The position numbers and the translations under genes were made by a program. Of a stretch of DNA of 64,000 nucleotides, positions 8,520 through 16,883 are shown one piece after another; position 1 is the first letter of the stretch; every line of letters starts with the position of its first letter. The notes beneath the pieces were generated by a model. It made no database searches, was not told where the DNA came from, and worked only from the letters and a program-made list of their open reading frames with translations. The DNA is from Micromonospora sp. WMMD812 (lineage in GTDB: Bacteria; Actinomycetota; Actinomycetes; Mycobacteriales; Micromonosporaceae). Location of the stretch: the NCBI RefSeq assembly GCF_027497215.1, contig NZ_CP114904.1, forward strand, positions 5,723,001 to 5,787,000, in the 5' to 3' direction.

Positions 8520-9899
8520 TCAGCGGTCGATGTTGTGCAGGGCGTCGACCGCCTTGCGGGCGGCGATCAGCACCGGGTCCCAGACCGGCGCGTACGGCGG
8601 GGCGTAGCCGAGGTCGAGCGCGGTCATCTCGTCCACCGTCATGCCGTTCCACAGCGCCACCGCGAGCGTGTCGATCCGCTTGGCCGCCTCGGACCAGCCG
8701 ACGATCTGCGCTCCGAGCAGCCGACCGCCCGGCCGCTCGGCGATCAGCTTGACCGTCATCGGCCGGGCGCCGGGGTAGTAGCCGGCCCGGCTGGTGGACT
8801 CGGCGACCACCGACACGAACTCGAAGCCGGCGGCGGTGGCGTCCCTCTCGCGCAGGCCGGTGCGCCCCACCTCCAGGTCGCAGACCTTCGTCACGGCGGT
8901 GCCGATCACGCCGGCGAAGGTGGCGTAGCCGCCGCCGATGTTGATCCCGGCGATCCGGCCCTGCTTGTTGGCGTGCGTGCCCAGCGGGATGTGCACCGGC
9001 ATCCCGCTGACCCGGTGCAGGGTCTCCACGCAGTCGCCGGCCGCCCAGACGCCGGGCAACCCGGGGACGCGCATCCGCCGGTCCACCCGGATCGCGCCGG
9101 TCGGCCCGAGCGGCACACCCGCCGCCTCGGCGAGCGCGGTGTTCGGGCGTACGCCCAGGCCGAGCACCACGACGTCGGCCGGGATCGGCCCCTCGGCGGT
9201 GACCACCGCGGTGACCCGGCCGTCCCGCTCCTCGAGCCCGGTGACCCGCAGCCCGGTGCGGACGTGGATGCCGATGCCGGTCATCGCGTCCGCCACCAGC
9301 TCGGCCATGTCACCGTCCACCGTGGACATCGCCTGGTCGGCCTGCTCGACCAGGGTCACCGAGAGGCCGCGCACGATCATCGCCTCGGCCATCTCCACCC
9401 CGATGTAGCCGGCGCCGACCACCACCGCGTGGCGCGGCTTCGGATCGTTCTCCAGCCAGTCGCGCAGCGCCGAGCCGTCGTCCAGGGTCTGCATGCCGAA
9501 CACGCCCCCGATGCCGCCCTTCGCCCACGGCGGCTTGATCGGCACCGCGCCGGTGGCGTAGACCAGGTCGTCGAAGTGCTCCCGGACCTCGCCGCCGCCG
9601 GCCAGGTCCCGGGCCACCACCTCGCGGCGCTCCAGGTCGATCGCGGTCACCTCGTGCCGAATCCGCACGTCGATGTCGAACGAGGTGCGGAAGGTCTCGG
9701 GGTCGCGAGCGATCAGCGCCTCCGGCTCCGGCACCAGCCCACTGATCCAGTACGGGATGCCGCAGGCGGAGTAGGAGGTGAAGTGCCCCCGCTCGAACGC
9801 GACGATCTCCAGATCGGCGAGGTCGCGGCGGCGGCGTGCCTGGGACGCCGCCGCCATGCCGGCGGCGTCGCCGCCGATGACGATCAGACGTTGCGCCAC
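8520..9899 (-). CDS. FAD/NAD(P)-dependent pyridine nucleotide-disulfide oxidoreductase, CoA-disulfide reductase-like
   Basis: This 459-residue flavoprotein has an FAD Rossmann motif (VIGGDAAGMAAASQARR) and a single redox cysteine in the YSACGIPYWISG motif (Cys46) typical of CoA-disulfide reductases and NADH oxidases. A second NAD(P) Rossmann motif is VVVGAGYIGVEMAEA, followed by the second FAD motif WAAGDCVE. The dimerisation domain ends in a conserved Tyr pair (LGYAPPYAPVWDP). It probably reduces low-molecular-weight or protein disulfides or persulfides in the cytoplasm. It begins with GTG. It is in the same orientation as the GCS2-type ligase upstream, 23 bases apart, so the two may be cotranscribed. 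Confidence 0.88.
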   Translation of the reverse strand: MAQRLIVIGGDAAGMAAASQARRRRDLADLEIVAFERGHFTSYSACGIPYWISGLVPEPEALIARDPETFRTSFDIDVRIRHEVTAIDLERREVVARDLAGGGEVREHFDDLVYATGAVPIKPPWAKGGIGGVFGMQTLDDGSALRDWLENDPKPRHAVVVGAGYIGVEMAEAMIVRGLSVTLVEQADQAMSTVDGDMAELVADAMTGIGIHVRTGLRVTGLEERDGRVTAVVTAEGPIPADVVVLGLGVRPNTALAEAAGVPLGPTGAIRVDRRMRVPGLPGVWAAGDCVETLHRVSGMPVHIPLGTHANKQGRIAGINIGGGYATFAGVIGTAVTKVCDLEVGRTGLRERDATAAGFEFVSVVAESTSRAGYYPGARPMTVKLIAERPGGRLLGAQIVGWSEAAKRIDTLAVALWNGMTVDEMTALDLGYAPPYAPVWDPVLIAARKAVDALHNIDR

Positions 9900-9922
9900 G
9901 GGATCATCCTGTCACGCTGCGG

Positions 9923-11065
9923 TCACCCGTGGGTCTGGCGCGCGACGTCCTGCACCACGTCGGAGAGGCGGCCACTACGGGCGAACACCGCGCGCTGCCG
10001 CGCCGCGCCGCTGCCGTGCCGGCGGAGCCCGCCCAGCAGGTCGCTCACCTCGGCCCAGTCGCCGTGCTGCTCGATCGCCGGGCGGACCCGCTCGACGAAC
10101 CGGTCCAGCAGCTCCCAGGCCGGCCGGACCTCGCCGGTGGTCAGGTCGACCCCGTCGCCCTCCAGCCCGTCGTGGGCCGCCCGCCAGTGCGCGGCGACCA
10201 GCAGGTGGTGGTCGGTGCGGATCGCCGGGCGTCCGGCGGCGATGTCGTCGATCGCGGTCGCCACCAGGGCGCGGACCAGCGCCGCGACCAGCACCGCGTC
10301 GTCGACGGACGGACAGACGTCGCCGATGCGCAGCTCCACGGTCGGGTACTTCGCGGAGAGCCGGGCGTACCAGTAGAGCATCCCCTCGTCCAGCATCACG
10401 CCGCTGGCGATCAGCTGGCGGATCAGCCGCTCGTAGTGCTCGTGCGACTCCAGGTACGGCGTCGGCGCGACCGACGGCCAGCGCTCCCACTCGATCGACC
10501 GCCAGCTCGCGTAACCGGTGTCCTCGCCCTTGGCGAACGGGGAGTTCGCCGTGACCGCGTGCAGCGTGGGCAGCCACGGCCGGACGTGGTTGAGCACGTG
10601 GACGCCGGTCTCCGGGTCGGGAATGCCGACGTGCACGTGCATGCCGTTGTTGCCGGGGCCGGGCACCAGCAGCCGGAACCGCTCGATCATCTGGTCGAAG
10701 CGGGGCTTGTCGACCACCGGCGGCACCGGGCCGTCCACCGGTCCGGTGCCGATGGCGAGCAGCCGTACGCCGGCCCGCTCGGCCGCGTCGGCGAGCGCGC
10801 GGCGCAGCACCCCGAGTGAGTGCCGGATCGAGGACAGCTCCAGGCCGGGCGGGGTGCCGATCTCGATCTGGCTGGTCTGGAACTCACGCTCCACCTGCCC
10901 GCGCAGCTCCGCCGGCACCTGCTCCATCACCAGGTCGACGGCGGGCACCGCGGCGCCGGTGTGCGGGTCGACGAGCAGGAACTCCTCCTCGACCCCCACG
11001 GTGAGCAGATGGGCCCTGTCGGCCGTCCCGCTCGGCGCCTCCGCCAGCTGGCCGGTCATCGCCAT
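9923..11065 (-). CDS. GCS2-type carboxylate-amine ligase (glutamate-cysteine ligase-like)
   Basis: This ATP-dependent ligase of about 380 residues has the family's start motif VGVEEEFLLVDP, metal/ATP-binding HVHVGIPD, and ELRIGDVCPSVDDAV. It probably joins glutamate to an amine or thiol donor (YbdK/EgtA-like). Actinobacteria use mycothiol rather than glutathione, so an ergothioneine-linked or other role is possible. The start is not certain: ATG 11065 (with AGGA about ten bases upstream) is preferred over ATG 11101. It sits directly upstream of the disulfide reductase, which fits a thiol-related function. Confidence 0.85.
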   Translation of the reverse strand: MAMTGQLAEAPSGTADRAHLLTVGVEEEFLLVDPHTGAAVPAVDLVMEQVPAELRGQVEREFQTSQIEIGTPPGLELSSIRHSLGVLRRALADAAERAGVRLLAIGTGPVDGPVPPVVDKPRFDQMIERFRLLVPGPGNNGMHVHVGIPDPETGVHVLNHVRPWLPTLHAVTANSPFAKGEDTGYASWRSIEWERWPSVAPTPYLESHEHYERLIRQLIASGVMLDEGMLYWYARLSAKYPTVELRIGDVCPSVDDAVLVAALVRALVATAIDDIAAGRPAIRTDHHLLVAAHWRAAHDGLEGDGVDLTTGEVRPAWELLDRFVERVRPAIEQHGDWAEVSDLLGGLRRHGSGAARQRAVFARSGRLSDVVQDVARQTHG

Positions 11066-11214
11066 CACCGTCCGTTCCTGCGGGTCGCGGTCCGTCCGCA
11101 TCCCGGTCTGTCCGGTGGTTACCCACCGTGGCGATGACCGGAAACGCGGTGCGGCGCGTCGGCGGCGTGTCGCGGCAGCCGCGCCGGCGTGACACCGGGC
11201 CCTAGGCTGGACCC

Positions 11215-11511
11215 GTGCCGGGACCGTGGGGGATCGCGCTGGGGCTGTGGGCGTACGCCCTCACCCGGCTGACCCTGTTCGCGGACCAGCCGGCCGTGCT
11301 GCTCGCCGGCGCCGCGCTCGGCGCGGCCGTGCTGCTCGCGGCCCTGCTCGCGGCACGGGCCCTCGTCCTCGGCGCCGCACCCGGCGCCGCCCGGCGAGCC
11401 GCCGGCCTGCGGGCCCGTGCCCGCCACCGCCGGGTGCCCCGCCAGGTCGACCCGGACGCGCCCGGGCGACCGCGCCCCCGCGCACCGGGCGTCCGTCTCT
11501 CGGCCGCGTAG
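11215..11511 (+). CDS. Small membrane protein, DUF6412-like
   Basis: This 98-residue protein has two hydrophobic segments (about residues 5-20 and 26-52) and an Arg/Pro-rich cytoplasmic tail. Small proteins of this type are found beside YidC-like genes in actinomycetes, as here. It begins with GTG. TAGGCT at 11203-11208 lies six bases upstream, so the message is probably leaderless. The function is unknown; partnership with the insertase downstream is inferred from position only. Confidence 0.7.
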   Translation: MPGPWGIALGLWAYALTRLTLFADQPAVLLAGAALGAAVLLAALLAARALVLGAAPGAARRAAGLRARARHRRVPRQVDPDAPGRPRPRAPGVRLSAA

Positions 11512-11643
11512 CACCGACCAGGTCGGCGACGGCCGGGCCACTCCGGCCCGGGCGGCGCGCCGCGCGGCCGATTCCGCCGTCATCCGTCCCGCCGGGCCCA
11601 GGCGCCCGGCCGGGACCACCGGAATCGGACCGAGGGACATCAC

Positions 11644-12399
11644 ATGCTCGCCTTCGCACCACTGCACGCCGCGGTCGGGGCCGCCGGCACCGCGCTCACC
11701 GCTCTCACCACCCTGCTCGAACCGATCGCCGGCGGCGCGGCCACGGCCGCCGCGATCGTGGTGCTCACCGTCGCCGTCCGGCTGCTGATCTCGCCGCTCA
11801 CCGTCGCGCAGGTGCGAGGTGAGCGCCGCCGGGCGGCGCTCGCCCCGCGGGTCCGCGACCTCCAGCGGCGGTACGCGGACGACCCGGCCCGGATGCAGAG
11901 CGAACTCTTCGCGCTCTACCGGACGGCCGGCGCCAACCCGCTCGCCGGCTGCCTGCCGCTGCTCCTCCAGGCGCCGTTCCTGCTGGTGCTGTACCGGCTG
12001 TTCGCGACCACCGAGGGCGGCACCGGGCTGCTCGACGAGCGGCTGGCCGGGGTGCCGCTGGGTCACCACCTGGGCGACGGGCTGACCGGGGCGGCGTTGC
12101 CGCTCTTCGCCGTCCTGCTGGCCGCGTTGGTGGCGCTCGCCTGGTGGTCGTCGCGGCGGACGCGGCGCGCGGCGGCCGTGACCGGCGCGGTGGCCGGTAC
12201 GCCGACCGAGGGGCCCGGCGTCGCGGCGCTCGGCCGGGTGCTGCCGCTGCTGCCGTACACGACGGTGCTGTTCGCCCTGGTGCTGCCGTTGGCCGCGGTG
12301 CTCTACCTGGTGACCACCACGGCCTGGTCGGCGCTGGAACAGGCGGTGCTGCGCCGGCCGCAGGGGGTGCCGCGCGACGCCGAAATCAATCGACGTTGA
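11644..12399 (+). CDS. yidC: YidC/Oxa1-family membrane protein insertase
   Basis: This is a 251-residue insertase with about five transmembrane segments. The core shows VRLLISPLTVAQVRGERRRAALAPRVRDLQRRY, that is a transmembrane helix then a basic cytoplasmic loop (key residues about 42-75). The family signature NPLAGCLPLLLQAPFL (about residues 98-113) follows. The long periplasmic domain of proteobacterial YidC is absent, as usual in Gram-positives. It helps insert membrane proteins with or after SecYEG. It is probably an accessory paralog, because the main actinobacterial YidC lies near rpmH/oriC, which is not in this window. Confidence 0.87.
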   Translation: MLAFAPLHAAVGAAGTALTALTTLLEPIAGGAATAAAIVVLTVAVRLLISPLTVAQVRGERRRAALAPRVRDLQRRYADDPARMQSELFALYRTAGANPLAGCLPLLLQAPFLLVLYRLFATTEGGTGLLDERLAGVPLGHHLGDGLTGAALPLFAVLLAALVALAWWSSRRTRRAAAVTGAVAGTPTEGPGVAALGRVLPLLPYTTVLFALVLPLAAVLYLVTTTAWSALEQAVLRRPQGVPRDAEINRR

Positions 12400-12424
12400 C
12401 AACTGTCCGAGGGCCACGTACAAC
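12396..12424 (+). promoter_or_regulatory. Sigma-70-type promoter for the GH16 gene
   Basis: A consensus -35 (TTGACA, 12396-12401) and a -10 (TACAAC, 12419-12424) are separated by exactly 17 bases. The -35 overlaps the yidC stop codon. The predicted start of transcription falls at or next to the palindrome at 12431-12442. Confidence 0.75.
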
Positions 12425-12430
12425 GGTCGG

Positions 12431-12442
12431 GAGAGCGCTCTC
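12431..12442. promoter_or_regulatory. Palindromic LacI-type operator GAGAGCGCTCTC
   Basis: This perfect 12-bp palindrome lies just downstream of the GH16 promoter, where a bound repressor would block initiation. The central AGCGCT matches operators of actinobacterial LacI-family sugar regulators such as CebR. It probably gives induction by a beta-glucan-derived sugar; the regulator gene is not in the window. Confidence 0.75.
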
Positions 12443-12469
12443 TCGCCCGTCCCGCAGAGAGGCACGTCC

Positions 12470-13882
12470 ATGAATGCTGACCCGGCGGCACCCGCCGCCC
12501 CGCCCGTCCGGCGCCGGCTACGTCTGGCGTTCGCCCTGCTCGCCGTCGCCACCACCGCCCTGGCCGGCGTCACCATCAACGCGCACGCCGCGGTGCCCCC
12601 GCCCCCGTCCGGCTGGAGCCTGGTGTGGAGCGACGACTTCACCGGCGCGGCCGGCACGCTGCCGTCCTCGGCCAACTGGATCATCGACACCGGCACCAGC
12701 TACCCCGGTGGCCCGCCGAACTGGGGCACGGGCGAGATCCAGACGTACACCAACAGTACCGCCAACGTCAGCCACGACGGCGGCGGCAACCTGCGCATCA
12801 CGCCGCTGCGCAACGGCTCCGGCGGATGGACCTCGGCCCGGATCGAGACGGTCCGGAGCAACTTCAAGCCGCCGTCCGGGGGAGTGCTGGCCATCGAGGG
12901 CCGGATCCAGATGCCGAACGTGACCGGCGATGCCGCGCTCGGCTACTGGCCGGCGTTCTGGGCGCTGGGCGCCCCGTACCGCGGCAACTACCAGAACTGG
13001 CCGGGCATCGGCGAGTTCGACGTCATGGAGAACGTCAACGGGATCAACTCGGTCTGGGGGGTGCTGCACTGCGGCGTCGCCCCCGGTGGACCCTGCAACG
13101 AGTTCAACGGGCTCGGCGCCTCCCGGGCCTGCCCGGGCAGCACCTGCCAGTCGGCGTTCCACACCTACCGGTTCGAGTGGGACACGTCGAGCAGCCCCCA
13201 GCAACTGCGCTGGTACGTCGACGGGCAGCAGTACCACACCGTCACCCAGGGGCAGGTCGGTGAGCCGTACTGGACCCAGATGACCTCGCACGCCGGCTAC
13301 TTCCTGCTGCTGAACGTGGCGATGGGCGGGGGCTTCCCGAACGGCGTGGCCGGCTTCACCACGCCGACCGCCTCGACCGTCCCGGGCCGGCCGATGCTGG
13401 TCGACTACGTGGCGGTCTACAGCCGGGGCGGCGGCGGTACCCCGCCGCCGACCACCACGCCGCCGCCGTCCGGCGTGCGGGACGCGTACGCGACGATCCA
13501 GGCCGAGTCGTTCAACGCGCAGAACGGGGTGATCGTCGAGACGTGCAGCGAGGGTGGGCAGAACATCGGCGCGCTGCGCAACGGTGACTGGGTCCGCTTC
13601 GACAACGTCGAGTTCGGATCCACCCCGGCCCGGGACTTCGTGGCCCGGGTCGCGTCCGGGGCGGCGGGGGGTGTGAGCGGACTGGTCGAGGTGCGGCTGG
13701 GCAGCCCGACCAGCGCCCCGATCGGCAGCTTCGCCCTCGCCAACACCGGCGGCTGGCAGAGCTGGCGCTCGGTGCCCGGCAACGTCGCCGCGACCACCGG
13801 CCGGCACACCGTCTACCTGACCTTCACGAGCGGTCAGCCGAACGACTTCGTCAACGTCAACTGGTTCACCTTCCGCCGCTGA
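12470..13882 (+). CDS. Secreted GH16 beta-1,3(4)-glucanase with C-terminal CBM6
   Basis: This is an extracellular endo-glucanase of 470 residues. A signal peptide (about residues 1-43) is followed by a GH16 domain with catalytic motif GEFDVMENV: Glu182 nucleophile, Asp184, Glu187 acid/base. A Pro/Thr linker leads to a CBM6-like module (about residues 340-470, YATIQAESFNAQNGV at its start and VNWFTF at its end). It should hydrolyse laminarin-type glucans of fungal walls or algae. It is controlled by the promoter and LacI-type operator upstream and ended by a perfect hairpin. With the neighbouring chitinase it forms a fungal-wall-degrading pair. Confidence 0.93.
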   Translation: MNADPAAPAAPPVRRRLRLAFALLAVATTALAGVTINAHAAVPPPPSGWSLVWSDDFTGAAGTLPSSANWIIDTGTSYPGGPPNWGTGEIQTYTNSTANVSHDGGGNLRITPLRNGSGGWTSARIETVRSNFKPPSGGVLAIEGRIQMPNVTGDAALGYWPAFWALGAPYRGNYQNWPGIGEFDVMENVNGINSVWGVLHCGVAPGGPCNEFNGLGASRACPGSTCQSAFHTYRFEWDTSSSPQQLRWYVDGQQYHTVTQGQVGEPYWTQMTSHAGYFLLLNVAMGGGFPNGVAGFTTPTASTVPGRPMLVDYVAVYSRGGGGTPPPTTTPPPSGVRDAYATIQAESFNAQNGVIVETCSEGGQNIGALRNGDWVRFDNVEFGSTPARDFVARVASGAAGGVSGLVEVRLGSPTSAPIGSFALANTGGWQSWRSVPGNVAATTGRHTVYLTFTSGQPNDFVNVNWFTFRR

Positions 13883-13889
13883 GCCTCGC

Positions 13890-13917
13890 GGGGCCCGGCG
13901 CGCTGGCGCCGGGCCCC
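13890..13917 (+). terminator. Rho-independent-type terminator after the GH16 gene
   Basis: A perfect 12-bp stem (GGGGCCCGGCGC, 13890-13901, complement 13906-13917) has a GCTG tetraloop and begins seven bases after the stop codon. There is no T-run. Confidence 0.85.
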
Positions 13918-13949
13918 GCCCGCGCGGTGCCACGCCACCCCTGGACAGG

Positions 13950-13990
13950 AACAGTTAACAGTCTTAATAATAAACGCCAACGTTGACGTC
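13950..13990 (+). promoter_or_regulatory. AT-rich promoter/operator element upstream of the chitinase gene
   Basis: An AT-rich block ACAGTTAACAGTCTTAAT with further TAATAAA lies 35-70 bases before the ATG, followed by TTGACG at 13983-13988. It aligns with 871-912 before the GH30 gene. The start CAGTTAA also appears before the phosphodiester glycosidase at 50028. It is probably a shared regulatory site for secreted hydrolases. Confidence 0.5.
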
Positions 13991-14021
13991 CGTGGATGCC
14001 TGTCCCGGTGTGGAGGTTCGC

Positions 14022-15395
14022 ATGAAGCGGTCCAGATCCCTTGTCCTGTCCCTGGTCACCCTGCTGGCCGCGACGCTCGGCGCGGCCTGGGTGGCGCTGC
14101 CCGCGTTCGCGGCCGGAGCGACCGCGACTTTCGTGAAGACCTCCGACTGGGGCACCGGCTGGGAGGGGAAGTACACGATCACCAACGGCGGTGGATCCAC
14201 CATCAACGGCTGGACGGTCAGCTTCGACCTTCCGGCCGGCACCACCGTCGGCAGCTACTGGGACGCGCTGCTCACCACCGCCGGGCAGCGGTACACGTTC
14301 ACCAACCGGTCCTGGAACGGCACCATCGCCCCGGGCGCCTCGGTCTCCTTCGGCTTCCTGGGCAGCGGCACCGGCGCGCCGACCAACTGCCAGCTCAACG
14401 GCGCCGCGTGCGGCGGCGGCGCCCCGCCCACCACCCCACCGCCCACCACGCCGCCCCCGACCACGCCGCCTCCGACCAACCCGCCGCCCACCGGCGGGCT
14501 GCCGAAGCACCTGCTCACCGGGTACTGGCACAACTTCGACAACCCGGCCGTGGAGCTGCGGCTGCGCGACGTGCCCGCCGAGTACGACCTGGTCGCGGTC
14601 GCCTTCGCCGAGGCCACCACCACTCCGGGAGCGGTCACCTTCGGCGTCGACCCCGGGCTTGCCGCCGCGCTCGGCGGCTACACCGACGCCGACTTCACCG
14701 CGGACGTCCGGACCCTGCAGAGTCGGGGCAAGAAGGTGATCATCTCGGTCGGCGGCGAGGCCGGCCGGGTGTCGGTCAACGACTCCGCCTCCGCCGCCCG
14801 GTTCAGCGACACGGTGTACGCGCTGATCCAGCGCTACGGATTCGACGGCGTCGACATCGACCTGGAGAACGGGCTCAACCCGACGTACATGGCGCAGGCC
14901 CTGCGCGCGTTGCGAACCAAGGCCGGCGGCGGCCTGATCATCGCGATGGCGCCGCAGACCATCGACATGCAGTCGCCGGCCGGCAGCTACTTCAAGCTGG
15001 CCCTCGACATCAAGGACATCCTCACCGTGGTCAACACGCAGTTCTACAACTCCGGGGCGATGCTCGGCTGTGACAACAACGCCGCGTACGCCCAGGGCAC
15101 GGTGAACTTCATCGTGGCGCTGGCCTGCATCCAGTTGGAGGCCGGGCTGCGCCCCGACCAGGTCGGGCTCGGCCTGCCCGCCGGGCCGGGCGCGGCCGGC
15201 GGCGGCATCGTCGCGCCGAGCGTGGTTAACGCGGCGCTGGACTGCCTGGCCCGGGGCACCAACTGCGGCAGCTTCCGCCCACCGCGCACCTACCCGGGCA
15301 TCCGTGGCGCGATGACCTGGTCGGTCAACTGGGACGTCACCAACGGCAACGGCTTCGCCCGCACCGTGGCGCCGCACCTCGACACACTGCCCTGA
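14022..15395 (+). CDS. Secreted chitinase: CBM2 plus GH18
   Basis: This is an extracellular chitinase of 457 residues. A signal peptide (about 1-30, ending in PAFAAG) is followed by a CBM2-type module (about 31-130, with aromatic binding residues in WGTGWEGKYTITN and TNRSWNG) and a Pro/Thr linker of repeated TTPPP units. The GH18 barrel carries FDGVDIDLENG, with Glu282 as acid/base and the two Asp residues of the DxDxE motif intact. It should release chitobiose from chitin. The ATG at 14022 follows GGAGG at 14012-14016; an upstream GTG-type start at 13983 would add non-signal residues. Confidence 0.94.
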   Translation: MKRSRSLVLSLVTLLAATLGAAWVALPAFAAGATATFVKTSDWGTGWEGKYTITNGGGSTINGWTVSFDLPAGTTVGSYWDALLTTAGQRYTFTNRSWNGTIAPGASVSFGFLGSGTGAPTNCQLNGAACGGGAPPTTPPPTTPPPTTPPPTNPPPTGGLPKHLLTGYWHNFDNPAVELRLRDVPAEYDLVAVAFAEATTTPGAVTFGVDPGLAAALGGYTDADFTADVRTLQSRGKKVIISVGGEAGRVSVNDSASAARFSDTVYALIQRYGFDGVDIDLENGLNPTYMAQALRALRTKAGGGLIIAMAPQTIDMQSPAGSYFKLALDIKDILTVVNTQFYNSGAMLGCDNNAAYAQGTVNFIVALACIQLEAGLRPDQVGLGLPAGPGAAGGGIVAPSVVNAALDCLARGTNCGSFRPPRTYPGIRGAMTWSVNWDVTNGNGFARTVAPHLDTLP

Positions 15396-15439
15396 CCGCG
15401 GCTCGCCCGCGACACGTCGATCACGGCGGGCGGAGTGGC

Positions 15440-16111
15440 TCAGCGACCGGCGGTCACCGACCGCCGGTCGCGCCGCGCCGCCCGGCGGCGGACCTTCTTC
15501 ACCGCCCAGAGCGCGATCATGCCGACGAAGATCGCGATGATCCCGTAGTCGAACCAGGTGCTGTACCGCTCGACCTGCTGCCACCGTGAGCCGAGCGCGT
15601 ACCCGCCGCCGACGAAGAGCGCGTTCCAGATCCCGCTGCCCACCGTGGTCAGCACCACGAACTCGGGCAGCGGCATCCGGTTCGCCCCGGCCGGAATGGA
15701 CACCAGGCTGCGCACCACGGGCATCATCCGGCCGAAGAACACGGCCCACCGGCCGTACCGCTCGAACCAGCGGTCGGCGCGTTCCAGGTCGTCGAGGTCG
15801 ACCAGGGGCAGCCGGTCGAGCCACCGCTTGAGCCGCTCCTCGCCGACCGCCGCGCCCAGCCAGTAGAGGATCAGCGCGCCCAGGAGGGAGCCGGCGGTGG
15901 CGGCGAGCGCCACCACGACCACGTTGAACCGTCCCTCGCCGGCCAGGTAGCCGGCCATCGCCAGCACGATCTCGCTCGGGATCGGCGGGATGACGCTCTC
16001 CAGCGCGACCAGCATCGCGACGCCCAGCGCCCCGGTCGCGTCGATCACCCCGGCCACCCAACCGGTCAGCCCGCCGAGCCGGGTCGGGTCGACGTCCTGG
16101 GCGAACGGCAT
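15440..16111 (-). CDS. DedA-family membrane protein
   Basis: This 223-residue polytopic membrane protein has about five hydrophobic segments. It carries the DedA motifs ESVIPPIPSEIVLAMAGY (acidic Glu in the membrane) and FGRMMPVVRSLVSIPAGANRM (conserved Arg). Members of this family act as undecaprenyl-phosphate or other lipid transporters; this one could recycle envelope lipids. The ATG at 16111 follows AAAGGAT. A Lys/Arg-rich C-terminus faces the cytoplasm. It is convergent with the chitinase gene, 44 bases apart. Confidence 0.9.
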   Translation of the reverse strand: MPFAQDVDPTRLGGLTGWVAGVIDATGALGVAMLVALESVIPPIPSEIVLAMAGYLAGEGRFNVVVVALAATAGSLLGALILYWLGAAVGEERLKRWLDRLPLVDLDDLERADRWFERYGRWAVFFGRMMPVVRSLVSIPAGANRMPLPEFVVLTTVGSGIWNALFVGGGYALGSRWQQVERYSTWFDYGIIAIFVGMIALWAVKKVRRRAARRDRRSVTAGR

Positions 16112-16205
16112 GGCGATCCTTTCCGCGGCGGAGGGGATCGCATACCTGTACCCCTCGGCCCGGCGCCCACACCTGCCGGTGGTCCAGCCCACCCGGGCGC
16201 CAGCG

Positions 16206-16814
16206 TCACTCCTCCGGATGCAGGGCGGCGTCGGCGGGACCGCGCCGCCAGCCGGTGAACCGGACCTCCAGCCCGCCCCGGGTGGGGGAGCAGCAGAACG
16301 GACCCGCCGCCGCCTCGGCGTCCGGTGCGAGCGGGGCGAGGCGGACCAGCCGCCAGGGCTCCCCGGCCACCCGGGCCCGGACGGTGAGCGCATCTCCCGA
16401 ACGGCTGGCCCGCACGGTCACCTCCCGGCCGGCCCACTCCGGCACCGGGCCGACCGACCAGTCCGAGACCTCTCGGGTCACCACGGCGCCGAGCTGCGGC
16501 TGGCCGTCGCTGATCTCCACGCCGGCCTTGACCCAGGTCCGCTCGTCCACCCGGACCAGCACCCCGGCCTGGTCGAACTGCTCGGTCCACGCCAGCCGGA
16601 AGCTCACCTCCACCGCCGTGCCGGTGGGGAACGGCGCGAGCAGCGCCGACCCGTCGTCGTGCACGAAGCCGTAGCTCGTGTGCCGCCAGAAGTCGCTGCC
16701 GGCGGCGGGCTCGACCAGCAGATCCCCGTCCGGCGTACGGTCCGCCCGCACCGGCCGGTGCAGCCAGCTCCCGGCGGACCAGTCGACCGGCTCGGTCTCG
16801 GACACGTCGCGCAT
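16206..16814 (-). CDS. DUF1349 family protein
   Basis: This 202-residue protein resembles the DUF1349/regulation-of-enolase-1 family, which has a concanavalin-like beta-sandwich. Visible features are DFWRHTSYGFVHDDG, AVEVSFRLAWTEQFDQAGVLVRVDERTWVKAG (key residues DQAGV and WVKAG) and FCCSPTRGGLEVRF near the end. No signal peptide is present. The fold suggests carbohydrate binding; no reaction is known to me. It is divergent from the GH13 gene, 69 bases apart, which makes a shared promoter region and a sugar-related role plausible. Confidence 0.82.
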   Translation of the reverse strand: MRDVSETEPVDWSAGSWLHRPVRADRTPDGDLLVEPAAGSDFWRHTSYGFVHDDGSALLAPFPTGTAVEVSFRLAWTEQFDQAGVLVRVDERTWVKAGVEISDGQPQLGAVVTREVSDWSVGPVPEWAGREVTVRASRSGDALTVRARVAGEPWRLVRLAPLAPDAEAAAGPFCCSPTRGGLEVRFTGWRRGPADAALHPEE

Positions 16815-16883
16815 GACCGGCACCGTACGCCGATGGCGGCGGACGCGTTTGCCCGGGCGGCGGACTGGTGAAGATGAACGGGC

